Shown piece after piece: positions 1-8,663 of a DNA stretch of 64,000 bases. The number at the start of each line of letters is the position of its first letter. Within the stretch, counting starts at the first letter, position 1. This DNA is from QFNR01 sp043842855 (GTDB taxonomy: Bacteria; Pseudomonadota; Gammaproteobacteria; Burkholderiales; Neisseriaceae). The notes under the pieces were generated by a model. That model did not search any database, was not told the origin of the DNA, and worked only from the letters and a program-made list of their open reading frames with translations. The position numbers were made by a program, and so were the translations under genes. The stretch covers positions 124,001-188,000 of the forward strand of contig JBBPJF010000002.1 in assembly GCA_043842855.1 (NCBI GenBank). Reading direction: 5' to 3'.

Positions 1-2
1 AT

Positions 3-968
3 ACAGATGGGGATGGAATAGCAGATGTGGTTTATGCGGGCGATTATAATGGTAATTTATACCGGTTTGATCTGAGGAAAGAGGATCCTCGGGCCTGGTC
101 AGCAACAAAAATTTATGAAGCTCCAGAGCCACCTTTTGCCACAGGTATACCGGAGCAGCCTATAACTACTGCTCCTGTCGTGTATAGGCTGGATCCAATG
201 GGTTCAAGATATGTAGTCATTTTTGGAACAGGCAGTGACTGGTTCAAGGATGATTTATTAAAAAACACTACTACCCTCAATACGCCTAAACAAGCTATTT
301 ATGGTGTCTTCGATGACCTTGCTGAAGAACCTAAACAAGTAACCCGGCGTGCAGATTTATTGAAACAGACTATGTCGGCTGCTTCAGGCAGCTTTAAAGG
401 TGAAATTAAAAAGACAGTGAAGTTGAGCGATAAGCATATGACCTCCCAGTATAGAGGGTGGTACGTTGAGTTGGATAATGGGTTGGGCGAGAGAGTGGTG
501 CGGCCCGGTAAGGTAGCAGGAAATGCGGTATTTTTCACCACGCGCATTTATAAAAGCGGAGCAGGCAACAAGATAAGCTATCCTAATCAGTGTACTAATG
601 CTGTTACTGCACAGAGTGATGGATACCTACTAGGATTAAACCCTAGAACCGGCGGGCGCTTAAAACGGACGATGGTCAACTTTAATCCAATTCTTGATCG
701 CTACAATCCCAAGGCAGAATTTATTTCAGGTTTTAAACTAGAAGGGGTTCCTTCAGAGCTTACTTTCATTGTGCAGGGGCAGAATAGTTTGACAAACAGA
801 GCTGGGCAATTCTCTAGCGGATGGGAAGATACAGGTAGGTTCAAATTGAAGCACTATGATGAAGGTTATCTGGTAGTTACTAGTACTCAGGGTGAGTATT
901 ACGTCATTTCTGCTGCCGAGCCTAACTATATTAGAGTAAGGAAGGTCAATTCCCGAGAGCTATTCTAA
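3..968 (+). CDS. pilY1: PilY1/PilC-like type IV pilus tip adhesin, C-terminal part (5' truncated by window)
   Basis: The reading frame is open to the left edge, so only the last 320 or so codons are present. The first residues in frame read TDGDGIADVVYAGDYNGNLY, an Asp-rich calcium-loop-like motif followed by the VVYAGDxxGNLxRFDL signature of the PilY1/PilC beta-propeller. In the family this protein sits at the type IV pilus tip, controls extension and retraction and mediates adhesion. The GTG at 27 is internal, not a real start. The gene stops with TAA about 2 kb before pilB, which fits a pilus role. Identification is secure; the length and the N-terminal adhesin part cannot be judged. Confidence 0.85.
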   Translation, partial: TDGDGIADVVYAGDYNGNLYRFDLRKEDPRAWSATKIYEAPEPPFATGIPEQPITTAPVVYRLDPMGSRYVVIFGTGSDWFKDDLLKNTTTLNTPKQAIYGVFDDLAEEPKQVTRRADLLKQTMSAASGSFKGEIKKTVKLSDKHMTSQYRGWYVELDNGLGERVVRPGKVAGNAVFFTTRIYKSGAGNKISYPNQCTNAVTAQSDGYLLGLNPRTGGRLKRTMVNFNPILDRYNPKAEFISGFKLEGVPSELTFIVQGQNSLTNRAGQFSSGWEDTGRFKLKHYDEGYLVVTSTQGEYYVISAAEPNYIRVRKVNSRELF

Positions 969-1631
969 TTAGGTCGTAGTGAATTCCCTAGTTTAAGCGC
1001 TTGTGTATGCTGCCTTATGCGCAAAAGGAAATAAATAAAATACGTGGTCTCGTGGTCTGTTGGCGTTTCGAAGGAAGGATAGTTTAAGTGCTACTTTTCA
1101 GAAAAGGTGTTTCCTGCTACAATCGCCCATCCTGAGCTTTGGCTGGTTTAGGGGCGCGCTTCGGGTCGCTTTGTGTAGAAGAATAGAAGCCGTTCACATG
1201 ACTAGAGGAATTTTGTATGCTTAGGGGATGTATCGAGTGGATTTATTGTGTTACCATTCGGTCTGGAATGTTGCGCAGGAGAAGTTAGTTTGCTTTACCT
1301 GAGTAGTGTCACTTCGGAATAGGTTGCGGGAAGCTTTAAGTTTTTAGTGCTGTTGCTGATTCAGAAGACTATTGGGGCCCTCAGTGTTGCTATTTTGATA
1401 CAAATTAGGTTTTAAAGTGGGCAGATGTATGAGTTAATTGTGGGCTTGAGCAGTTAAGTTATGTTAAAGTTCCGACTGTGGGATTTTGATAATCCGTGTA
1501 TGGCTCTTTCATGGCACTGATCAAGCCTTGCTGTCAGGGATTTGGGTAAGGAGCTTCAGCCTTGGGGTTGTTCGGTTTTGGGGATACGGAAAGAAACTTG
1601 TGAATCAATTGGGATCAATTAGGAGTTTAAG
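969..1631. other. Gene-free spacer between pilY1 and the porin
   Basis: No open frame of useful length occurs here. The only signal I can support is an extended -10 promoter-like motif near 1115. The roughly 500 bases between that motif and the porin have stops in all frames and may be a decayed gene, but I could not recognise one. Confidence 0.5.
1115..1123 (+). promoter_or_regulatory. Extended -10 promoter-like motif
   Basis: The sequence TGCTACAATCGCCC has the TGnTACAAT form of an extended -10 element. Closely similar motifs precede trbM (46782) and the second virB8 gene (62462, minus strand). No good -35 is visible. The next gene downstream is the porin, 500 bases away, so what this would drive is unclear. 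Confidence 0.35.
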
Positions 1632-2819
1632 ATGAAGAAAACATTAATCGCTTTAGCGTTATCAACGGTGCCTTTAGCAGCGCTCGCTGATGTGACTTTG
1701 TATGGTGAAATCAAGGGTGGGTTAGAGTACAGTGCACGTAGTCACTTGAACAATACTGTAACGAACGTAAATGACTGGGGTTCTTACCTTGGATTTAAAG
1801 GTGAGGAAGATTTAGGGAATGGGTTAAAGGCTATTTGGCAAATTGAGCAATCTGTTTCTCTAGATACTGATTCCTACAGGAATATAGGTTGGGCAAACCG
1901 TGATAGCTTTATTGGTTTGTCTGGTGATTTTGGTACACTCAGAGTGGGTTACTTGTCAGACTCTTTCCGTAAGGGATTGAAGACCATTGACGAAGATTGG
2001 GAAGGTAATGGTGTCCGCACTTTAGCACATCTCTCTCAGTTTGATAAGCGTTACACAGGTGTGCGCTATGACTCTCCTGAATGGTCTGGATTTAAGTTTA
2101 ACGTGTTTTATTCTCCAGAAGATAATCAGCGTTTCAATGAGGCTCGACTTTCAGACCCTGATTACGTAGCTGACTCTCTGTCAACAAATAATGATGGTTT
2201 TTCCGGGATGATCGGCTCTCTTAACTACAATACTGGTTATAGGGATATTCTTTCTGTTGGTTTGGGGTATGAAAACGCAGGTTGGTTCGCTAAATATGCT
2301 TACAAAAACTTAAAGCGTAATGCTCCTTCTTTCTCCTATGAGGAAGGTAAGGAAGCTAAGCCGCTTAATGGTGAGGTGCACGGGGTTGAGTTTGGCTACA
2401 ATGATGGCACCATCTTTGCTGGGGTAGGTTATAGAAATTCTAGAAATATCGTAGCTGGTGGGAATGGGTTCTATGCTTCAAATTGGCAGACTAACGATGC
2501 TGCGGTGACTTTTGCTTATACTGCCGGTAACATAGTTCCTCGCATTTCACTTGCTTATGGAGAAGAAAAGGAGCGTCACGTAGCTAACCCTACTAAGAAT
2601 AAGTACTCTCAGCTGATTGCTGGGGTAGATTACAATCTCAGCAAGCGTACTACTGTATTAGCGAGTTTGGGCTATTGGACTAATAAGCCTAAGACTTGGG
2701 TAGAAGTTAGGGATCAGACCACTGATGTCTTTAGAAAAGAAGAAGACAAGAGGTATCAACGCCGTAAGGACAGGCTTGAAGATTACTCGATTGGTTTGGG
2801 TATCCGTCACAAGTTCTAA
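1632..2819 (+). CDS. Outer-membrane trimeric porin (Neisseria PorB-type, Porin_4 family)
   Basis: This 395-residue protein begins with a clear Sec signal peptide (MKKTLIALALSTVPLAALA) and continues with DVTLYGEIKGGLE, the standard N-terminus of betaproteobacterial/neisserial porins. Further family marks are YLGFKGEEDLGNGLKAIWQI near residues 55-72, the DSFIGLSGDFGTLRVGY turn near 97-113, and a C-terminal strand ending in Phe (GIRHKF), the outer-membrane sorting signal. Such porins are 16-strand beta-barrels giving passive uptake of small solutes. The ATG is preceded by AGGAG at good spacing. An intrinsic terminator follows, so the gene is probably monocistronic. Confidence 0.93.
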   Translation: MKKTLIALALSTVPLAALADVTLYGEIKGGLEYSARSHLNNTVTNVNDWGSYLGFKGEEDLGNGLKAIWQIEQSVSLDTDSYRNIGWANRDSFIGLSGDFGTLRVGYLSDSFRKGLKTIDEDWEGNGVRTLAHLSQFDKRYTGVRYDSPEWSGFKFNVFYSPEDNQRFNEARLSDPDYVADSLSTNNDGFSGMIGSLNYNTGYRDILSVGLGYENAGWFAKYAYKNLKRNAPSFSYEEGKEAKPLNGEVHGVEFGYNDGTIFAGVGYRNSRNIVAGGNGFYASNWQTNDAAVTFAYTAGNIVPRISLAYGEEKERHVANPTKNKYSQLIAGVDYNLSKRTTVLASLGYWTNKPKTWVEVRDQTTDVFRKEEDKRYQRRKDRLEDYSIGLGIRHKF

Positions 2820-2838
2820 TTTTAGGTTGGCTTTGCAG

Positions 2839-2869
2839 AAAAAGAGGGTTTTTAAAGCTCTCTTTTTTT
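2839..2869 (+). terminator. Intrinsic terminator after the porin
   Basis: An eight-base stem (AAAAAGAG with CTCTTTTT) is followed directly by a T run, ending 20-50 bases after the porin stop codon. Confidence 0.75.
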
Positions 2870-2966
2870 GTATTGGGAATATGTGTGCAGGTTAATTTTT
2901 GGCCTACCCTTTTGTTTGGTGCAGAAATGTAGAGATAAATAGTAATTTATTGGCTTTGGGGACGAC

Positions 2967-4658
2967 ATGAGCTTAGGTTTGTTGAACCTACTAAAAAGGA
3001 AACAATACATTACGGATGAGCAGTATGAGTCTGTGTTGGCTGCCTATAAGGCGGACGTAGGTGATGCGCCGGTTGGGATAGATAGTGTTGCGCCCTACTT
3101 GTTTAATTTCCAGATAACTTCTCCTCAAGAGTTAGCTCAGGAGTTATCGAATACTTATGGTTATCCTTTTTTTGACCTTTCTTGTTACGATACTAGTTAT
3201 TATATTCACGGCTTACTCAAAGAAGATTTATTGTATGAGCATAGGGTCTTACCCATTTTTAAAAGAGGCAATAGACTTTTTCTAGCAGTTTCGGATCCTA
3301 CTTTGGAGCCCGTCTATAGAAAGTTGTTTTTTAACACGGGTTATGAGCTCAGTTATGTAATAGTGGCAGACAATACCTTAGGGGAAGTATTTGATGCTGT
3401 TACACGTGAAGTAAGTACTATCTTTGAGGAATTAGAAAAAGGTGAGATTTTTAATCCTGTTAGGATGACGAGGGACGATGGGACAAGTGAGGATGGTCCC
3501 ATTGCTAAATTTGTCCATAGGATTATCCAAGATGCTGTTATTAGTGGTGCTTCAGATATTCATTTTGAATTTTATGAATTTTATGCACGCATTCGTTATC
3601 GCATGGATGGTGTATTGAAGGAGATTGTGCAACCGCCTTTGCTGACTAAAGAGAAGATAGCTTCCAGAATCAAAGTAATGTGTCAGCTAGATATTTCTGA
3701 GAAAAGAGTCCCTCAGGATGGCAGCATGCATCTAAAAATTAAACGTAGGAAGAAAATTGATTTCCGTGTTAGTACCTTACCTACTTTGTTTGGGGAAAAG
3801 ATAGTTATACGGATTTTGGATAACTCTGGTAATTTTCTCGCTCTAAGGGAGTTAGGTATGACACCTAGCGAGCAAGATATACTGCTGCAAAGTATTCATC
3901 GTCCTTATGGAATGATTTTAGTGACTGGACCAACCGGATCTGGGAAAACAGTTACTCTTTACAATTGCCTGAATATTTTGAATAAACCTGAAGTAAATAT
4001 TTCAACTGTGGAAGACCCAGTAGAAATAAGTTTACCTGGAACTAACCAGGTGAGTATGAATGAGAAAAGGGGACTAGATTTTGCCACAGCTTTACGAGCT
4101 TTTCTACGACAAGACCCTGATGTTATCATGTTGGGAGAAATTCGTGATTTTGAGACTGCAGATATCGCGTTTAAGGCTTCTCAAACAGGCCATTTAGTAT
4201 TTTCTACTCTACATACTAACAGTGCAGCTGCTTCCCTTACACGGTTGACTAATATGGGAATAGAGACCTTTAACATTGTTAGCTCTCTATTATTGGTCAT
4301 CGCACAACGTTTGCTCAGAAGGCTATGTCCGGATTGTAAAAAAATGGTTAAGAGAATGCCTGAAGAGCTATTGTATCAGCTAGGTTTTTCCTCTGAGGAT
4401 TTGCTAGGAGATTGGCGGATTTACGCTCCCGTAGGGTGCAAAAATTGTAAAGGGACAGGTTATAGGGGGCGCATAGGAATTTTTGAGGTCATGCCCATTA
4501 CTTCTGCGATTCAAAGAGCTGTTCTAAACAAAAAAGACGAAGAGGATATTTTGCAAATTGCTTTATCTGAGGGGATGAAGACCTTAAGAAGGTCAGGTTT
4601 GGATAAAGTCAAGGCAGGTTTAACCTCAATTGAAGAGGTGACTTCTACCACCAATTAA
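2967..4658 (+). CDS. pilB: Type IV pilus assembly ATPase PilB (PilF in Neisseria)
   Basis: The 563-residue protein has the MshEN-like N-terminal domain (about 1-140) and a GspE/PilB ATPase domain. Visible motifs are Walker A GPTGSGKT at 321-328, the Asp box and DPDVIMLGEIRD Walker B, HTNSA (His box), and a zinc-binding pair CPDC ... CKNC in the C-terminal part, followed by GTGYRGRIGIFE. It is the cytoplasmic hexameric motor that powers pilus extension. pilC begins 41 bases after the stop and pilD follows, forming the usual pilBCD operon. The length is normal for the family. Confidence 0.97.
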   Translation: MSLGLLNLLKRKQYITDEQYESVLAAYKADVGDAPVGIDSVAPYLFNFQITSPQELAQELSNTYGYPFFDLSCYDTSYYIHGLLKEDLLYEHRVLPIFKRGNRLFLAVSDPTLEPVYRKLFFNTGYELSYVIVADNTLGEVFDAVTREVSTIFEELEKGEIFNPVRMTRDDGTSEDGPIAKFVHRIIQDAVISGASDIHFEFYEFYARIRYRMDGVLKEIVQPPLLTKEKIASRIKVMCQLDISEKRVPQDGSMHLKIKRRKKIDFRVSTLPTLFGEKIVIRILDNSGNFLALRELGMTPSEQDILLQSIHRPYGMILVTGPTGSGKTVTLYNCLNILNKPEVNISTVEDPVEISLPGTNQVSMNEKRGLDFATALRAFLRQDPDVIMLGEIRDFETADIAFKASQTGHLVFSTLHTNSAAASLTRLTNMGIETFNIVSSLLLVIAQRLLRRLCPDCKKMVKRMPEELLYQLGFSSEDLLGDWRIYAPVGCKNCKGTGYRGRIGIFEVMPITSAIQRAVLNKKDEEDILQIALSEGMKTLRRSGLDKVKAGLTSIEEVTSTTN

Positions 4659-4699
4659 GAGGTTGCGTGCCTTGGAAATATTGATAGGATGTAGTCACT

Positions 4700-5944
4700 A
4701 TGGCCAAAAATACGCGACATACTTTATTTCAAAAAATAGGAAGAAAAGCTAAACTCAGAACCTATGAGTTTCAAGGCATTAACCAGCTAACCCAAGAGGA
4801 GGCTAGAGGACGGATTCAAGCTGCTAATGATAAGGAGGCTCGTTGGCAGTTACTTTATCGCAATATTAAGATATCTAGTTTAAAGCCAGTACGAATACGT
4901 AATAGAAAACTCAAGGCTAAAGATATTACCGTTTTTACTCGACAGCTTGCTTCAATGCTTAGAGCTGGTCTGCCTCTAACTCAGGCACTAAATATCATTG
5001 GTAAAGGTAGCACTAATCAATCCATGGCAGCCGTGGTCTTTGATCTAAGAAATCAGGTAGAACAAGGTTCTACCCTGACTAGTGTTTTAGAAAAATACCC
5101 TAAATATTTTGATGGTTTTTATACGGGCTTAGTGCGAGCTGGGGAAACAGGTGGTCTCCTCGAAGTTTCTCTAAATAGAATCGCTCTACAAAGAGAAAAA
5201 ACTGGGAAACTTCTTGGTAATGTACGTAGGGCTTTGTTGTATCCTGCTTTTGTCCTATTAACCGCCATTGGCGTGATGTTTTTTATGCTAGTTTGGGTTT
5301 TACCTGTATTTAAGGATTTGTATAAAAGTGTAGGAGCAGAGCTACCAGCTCTTACGCAAGCATTAATAGGTTTTTCTAATTTGTTGCTCCACTGGGGATG
5401 GTTACTCCTTTTAATAGCTATTGCTGCAGGGGTGATTTTTGTATGGGCTTATCGTAATAACTTAGCTTTTAAGATTTGGATCACCGGTACGTTGATGCGT
5501 TTGCCTTTATTTGGGATGATTATTCAGAGAGCAGAAGCTTCACGTTGGGCTCGGACTTTCGCTAATCTTTACGCTGCTGGTGTACCTATGACAGAGGTAC
5601 TAGCTTTAGTAGCAAAAAGCTCTAAGAATATCTTATTTAGACAAGGTACGGAACGTATCCGTGCACAAGTAAGCCAAGGTGAAAGCCTCGTTAGTAGTAT
5701 AGTTAGCTGTGGGGAACTTTTCCCACCATTATTTATCCAACTTACTGAAGTCGGTGAAGAAGCTGGTACGCTAGAGGAAATGATGTATCGCATAGCTGAT
5801 TACTTTGAAGAAGAGGTTAATAGCAAAGTGAGTACTCTGGAAACAGTGTTCGAACCGCTCATGGTGGTGGCCTTGGGGGTCTTAGTCGCTATTTTACTGA
5901 TTGCCATGTATATGCCTATCTTTAATTTTGCTTCTTTTATTTAA
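4700..5944 (+). CDS. pilC: Type IV pilus inner-membrane platform protein PilC (PilG in Neisseria)
   Basis: A 414-residue T2SS/T4P platform protein with two repeated GspF domains. The first (about 80-205) starts KAKDITVFTRQLASMLRAGLPLTQAL. The second (about 280-405) contains ARTFANLYAAGVPMTEVL and ends in a hydrophobic segment near the C-terminus. Three membrane segments are visible near 175-200, 225-250 and 380-405. It couples the PilB motor to pilin addition in the inner membrane. It lies between pilB and pilD. Confidence 0.96.
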   Translation: MAKNTRHTLFQKIGRKAKLRTYEFQGINQLTQEEARGRIQAANDKEARWQLLYRNIKISSLKPVRIRNRKLKAKDITVFTRQLASMLRAGLPLTQALNIIGKGSTNQSMAAVVFDLRNQVEQGSTLTSVLEKYPKYFDGFYTGLVRAGETGGLLEVSLNRIALQREKTGKLLGNVRRALLYPAFVLLTAIGVMFFMLVWVLPVFKDLYKSVGAELPALTQALIGFSNLLLHWGWLLLLIAIAAGVIFVWAYRNNLAFKIWITGTLMRLPLFGMIIQRAEASRWARTFANLYAAGVPMTEVLALVAKSSKNILFRQGTERIRAQVSQGESLVSSIVSCGELFPPLFIQLTEVGEEAGTLEEMMYRIADYFEEEVNSKVSTLETVFEPLMVVALGVLVAILLIAMYMPIFNFASFI

Positions 5945-5963
5945 CTTCTAGGGGGTGGATTGG

Positions 5964-6788
5964 ATGGAAGGGTATTTGGGAATACTTGTTTTTTTCCTTC
6001 TAGGTTCAGTGATCGGTAGTTTTTTAAATGTAGTGGTTTATCGCCTGCCTATAATGTTGGAAGAGTCCTGGAAACGGGAAGCTAGTCTGATTCTCAAAAA
6101 AAAGGTGGCATCTACCTCGCCAGCACTTAACTTAGCTCATCCTGCTTCACATTGTCCTAATTGCCAGGCTCCGTTGCGATTTTATGAAAACATTCCATTG
6201 CTCAGTTACATATGGCAAAAAGCTAAGTGTAGGCATTGTCAAGAAAAAATAGAAATTAGTTATTTTTTAGTAGAAAGCTTTATGGGGTTGATTTTTAGCA
6301 TTCTGCTTTATCGTCTAGGATTGAGCTATGCTTTATTAGGAGGAGCAATACTGAGCGCTTGCCTGATAGTGATCGCTTTGATTGATTTAAGAACGCAAAT
6401 TATCCCAGATCTCATTACTGTGCCCCTTATTTGGATTGGATTACTTTTCAATCTGAAGGGAGTTTATGGGGTTAGCTTAGAATCAGCTGTGTTAGGGGCC
6501 TTAGTGGGTTATCTCGCTTTGTGGATTGTGTACCAGATGTTTAGGCTTTTAACTGGGAAGGAAGCAATGGGGTATGGTGACTTTAAATTGTTTTCAGCCT
6601 TAGGTGCTTGGCTAGGTGTAATGAATTTACCTATCTTACTTCTCTCAGCCTCTGTGAGCGGATTAGCGTTAGCGTTACTATTAAGGGCTAAACCAGGGCA
6701 GCCGTTACCTTTCGGCCCCGCTATTGTACTTGCAGGATTACTAATTTTTATTTTTTCTCCAGAACTTATTTCTATACTTCAACTGTAG
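5964..6788 (+). CDS. pilD: Prepilin peptidase / N-methyltransferase PilD
   Basis: A polytopic membrane aspartic protease that cleaves and N-methylates type IV prepilins. The N-terminal domain (DiS_P_DiS) contains the zinc tetracysteine motif CPNC ... CRHC at roughly 60-95. The peptidase part shows IALIDLRTQIIPD and the GxGD-type motif EAMGYGDFKLFSALGAWLG. I prefer the ATG at 5964 because AGGGGG ends eight bases upstream; a GTG at 5955 would add three residues. coaE follows 20 bases later. Confidence 0.95.
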   Translation: MEGYLGILVFFLLGSVIGSFLNVVVYRLPIMLEESWKREASLILKKKVASTSPALNLAHPASHCPNCQAPLRFYENIPLLSYIWQKAKCRHCQEKIEISYFLVESFMGLIFSILLYRLGLSYALLGGAILSACLIVIALIDLRTQIIPDLITVPLIWIGLLFNLKGVYGVSLESAVLGALVGYLALWIVYQMFRLLTGKEAMGYGDFKLFSALGAWLGVMNLPILLLSASVSGLALALLLRAKPGQPLPFGPAIVLAGLLIFIFSPELISILQL

Positions 6789-6807
6789 TAACGAAAGAAG
6801 AAAATCC

Positions 6808-7446
6808 ATGACTTTTTGGGTGCTACTTACAGGGGGTATTGGAAGTGGGAAAACTACAGTGAGTGAAGCTTTCTCTAGCCTAGGTGTCCCAGTGATCGAT
6901 ACAGATATAATTTCTAGAAAGTTGACAGGGCCGTCTGGATTAGCCATCGCCGCCATTAAGGAACGCTTCGGTGAGCAAGCAATAGATAGTTGCAATGCTC
7001 TTAATCGGGACTGGATGAGAAAAAGGGTCTTTGAGGATGCTTTAGCGCGGGAATGTTTAGAGTCTATTCTTCACCCTTTAATTTTTGAAGAAGTACTGGA
7101 GCTGCGTAGTAAAATTAACGCATTGTATGGACTCATAGTCGTACCCTTATTCTCTCAAGATAGTATATATAGAACTATTATAGACAGAGTCTTAGTGGTG
7201 GATGTTGATAAACAGATACAGCGAAAGAGAGTATATCAACGAGGAGGGCTCTCCTGGGATGAGGTGGATAGAGTCATAGCAATCCAGCTTAGCAGGGAAT
7301 TGCGTCTGAATCTAGCGGATGACGTTATTCCTAATAATGATGATTTAGGTTCCCTTTTACGAGAGGTAAGGCTGCTGCACAGTAAATATCTTAAATTATT
7401 CAGTCAGGAGCGGCGGTTCGAGCCTGCAACCATATCAAACACGTAA
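6808..7446 (+). CDS. coaE: Dephospho-CoA kinase
   Basis: A 212-residue P-loop kinase that phosphorylates dephospho-CoA in the last step of CoA synthesis. The P-loop TGGIGSGKT is at 8-16, followed by VIDTDIISRKLTGP, the CoaE substrate-binding stretch, and LHPLIF in the helical lid. It is last in the pilBCD-coaE operon, the arrangement seen in many proteobacteria. Its final 43 bases overlap the 3' end of the opposite-strand methyltransferase gene. Confidence 0.95.
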   Translation: MTFWVLLTGGIGSGKTTVSEAFSSLGVPVIDTDIISRKLTGPSGLAIAAIKERFGEQAIDSCNALNRDWMRKRVFEDALARECLESILHPLIFEEVLELRSKINALYGLIVVPLFSQDSIYRTIIDRVLVVDVDKQIQRKRVYQRGGLSWDEVDRVIAIQLSRELRLNLADDVIPNNDDLGSLLREVRLLHSKYLKLFSQERRFEPATISNT

Positions 7447-8546
7447 AGTCGACATTCTAATTTACCATTGTAAAGGGGTATTCTACGTTTGGGAGTGAGT
7501 CGAAGCAGCTTGGGAAATTTTAGATCATGCGTGAAAAAGGCAGCTGTCCAATCAGTAAATCTTTGTTTCAATAGGGTAGACCAAGCAGGATACGAACTTT
7601 GGATAGTCGCAAGATCCGATAGTCTTTTCCCGTAGGGAGGATTGGATAGCAAGAGACCCGGGGATGTTGAGGGTATCACTTGATCGAATGGTAGGCATTT
7701 AAAATGAATAAAATTCTCTACTCCAGCGTTCTGAGCGTTTTGTATAGCTGTTTTAATAACCAGGGAGCTACGGTCAGATGCCATGATAGGGAAACATGGT
7801 ACCCTTTGTTGTTTCTGAGCTTGATTAAGAAGTTGATTCCATAAAAAACTATCAAACTGACGAAATTTTTGGAAAGCAAAAGGACGTTTAAGTCCGGGAG
7901 CGATTTTAGCCGCAATCATAGCTGCCTCAATAGCAATGGTTCCACAGCCACACATGGGGTCGAGGCAGGGGCTTTCTCCAGAATAACCTAACCAGGATAG
8001 TAAGCCTGCTGCTAGATTCTCCCGAATAGGTGCAACTGCACTTTGTTGCCGCCAGCCTCTTTTAAATAGAGCTTCTCCACTAGTATCTAAGTATAGATTA
8101 GCTTTTTTTTGCTTAATATGAGCTAGAACACGGATATCAGGGTTAACTTTATCCACGGAAGGCCGCAGATTAGCCTTTTCTCTGAAGACGTCACAGATTG
8201 CATCTTTAACTTTTAAGGCTAGGATATCAAACCGTCGGCACCAGGATGCAGAGCCTTCCACTCTAACCTTAATGGTTTTAAGAGGTGAGAACCATCTATC
8301 CCAAGGAACTCCTCTACTTAATTGATACAGAGCTTCTTCGGAGTTAGCTGAACCCTCTACCAATTGCAGTAATACACGGGAAGCTAAACGAGAATGAAGA
8401 TTAATCATATAGATATCCTGCCAGTCTCCCTTTAGGTTGACATAGCCTTGATGGATTATTATTTGCCGACTTAAAAAAGATTGGATTTCTTCTGCTAGTT
8501 TTTCTTCCAAGCCGCGCGGACAAGTAACGATGATGGGACAATACAT
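7404..8546 (-). CDS. THUMP-domain class I SAM-dependent RNA methyltransferase (RlmL N-terminal/UPF0020 family)
   Basis: The protein has an N-terminal ferredoxin-like/THUMP region (about 1-150) and a Rossmann methyltransferase domain. The latter carries DPMCGCGTIAIEAAMIA (SAM site) and the catalytic LLLSNPPYGKRL, the NPPY motif of N-methylating RNA/DNA enzymes. It corresponds to the short form of RlmL (23S rRNA m2G2445). An ATG at 8573 is possible, but it lies inside a TACAAT promoter-like box. The ATG at 8546 (MYCPIIVTCPRGLE) matches usual family starts and has AAAGG upstream. It converges on coaE with a 43-base antisense overlap. Confidence 0.85.
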   Translation of the reverse strand: MYCPIIVTCPRGLEEKLAEEIQSFLSRQIIIHQGYVNLKGDWQDIYMINLHSRLASRVLLQLVEGSANSEEALYQLSRGVPWDRWFSPLKTIKVRVEGSASWCRRFDILALKVKDAICDVFREKANLRPSVDKVNPDIRVLAHIKQKKANLYLDTSGEALFKRGWRQQSAVAPIRENLAAGLLSWLGYSGESPCLDPMCGCGTIAIEAAMIAAKIAPGLKRPFAFQKFRQFDSFLWNQLLNQAQKQQRVPCFPIMASDRSSLVIKTAIQNAQNAGVENFIHFKCLPFDQVIPSTSPGLLLSNPPYGKRLSDLATIQSSYPAWSTLLKQRFTDWTAAFFTHDLKFPKLLRLTPKRRIPLYNGKLECRLYVFDMVAGSNRRS

Positions 8547-8571
8547 GAAGTGGCCTTTAACAAAACAATGC

Positions 8572-8638
8572 ATTGTACCTTAGGATGTCTAAAAGCACGG
8601 TGGTAAATACAGTAAGGAAACTAAAAATTAGGTACAAT
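8572..8638. promoter_or_regulatory. Divergent promoter pair between the RNA methyltransferase and valS
   Basis: GGTACAATG occurs on the minus strand (TACAAT at 8577-8572) and on the plus strand (TACAAT at 8633-8638), facing outward. Each overlaps the most upstream ATG of the divergent genes. This argues that those ATGs are not the true starts. No strong -35 is visible. Confidence 0.35.
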
Positions 8639-8663
8639 GAGCAATTTCACTGCAAGACAAATC

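Noticed and set aside
7405..7435. GGTTCGAGCC resembles a tRNA T-loop.
   Set aside because: It lies in the coding overlap of coaE and the methyltransferase, and no acceptor, D or anticodon stems are present.
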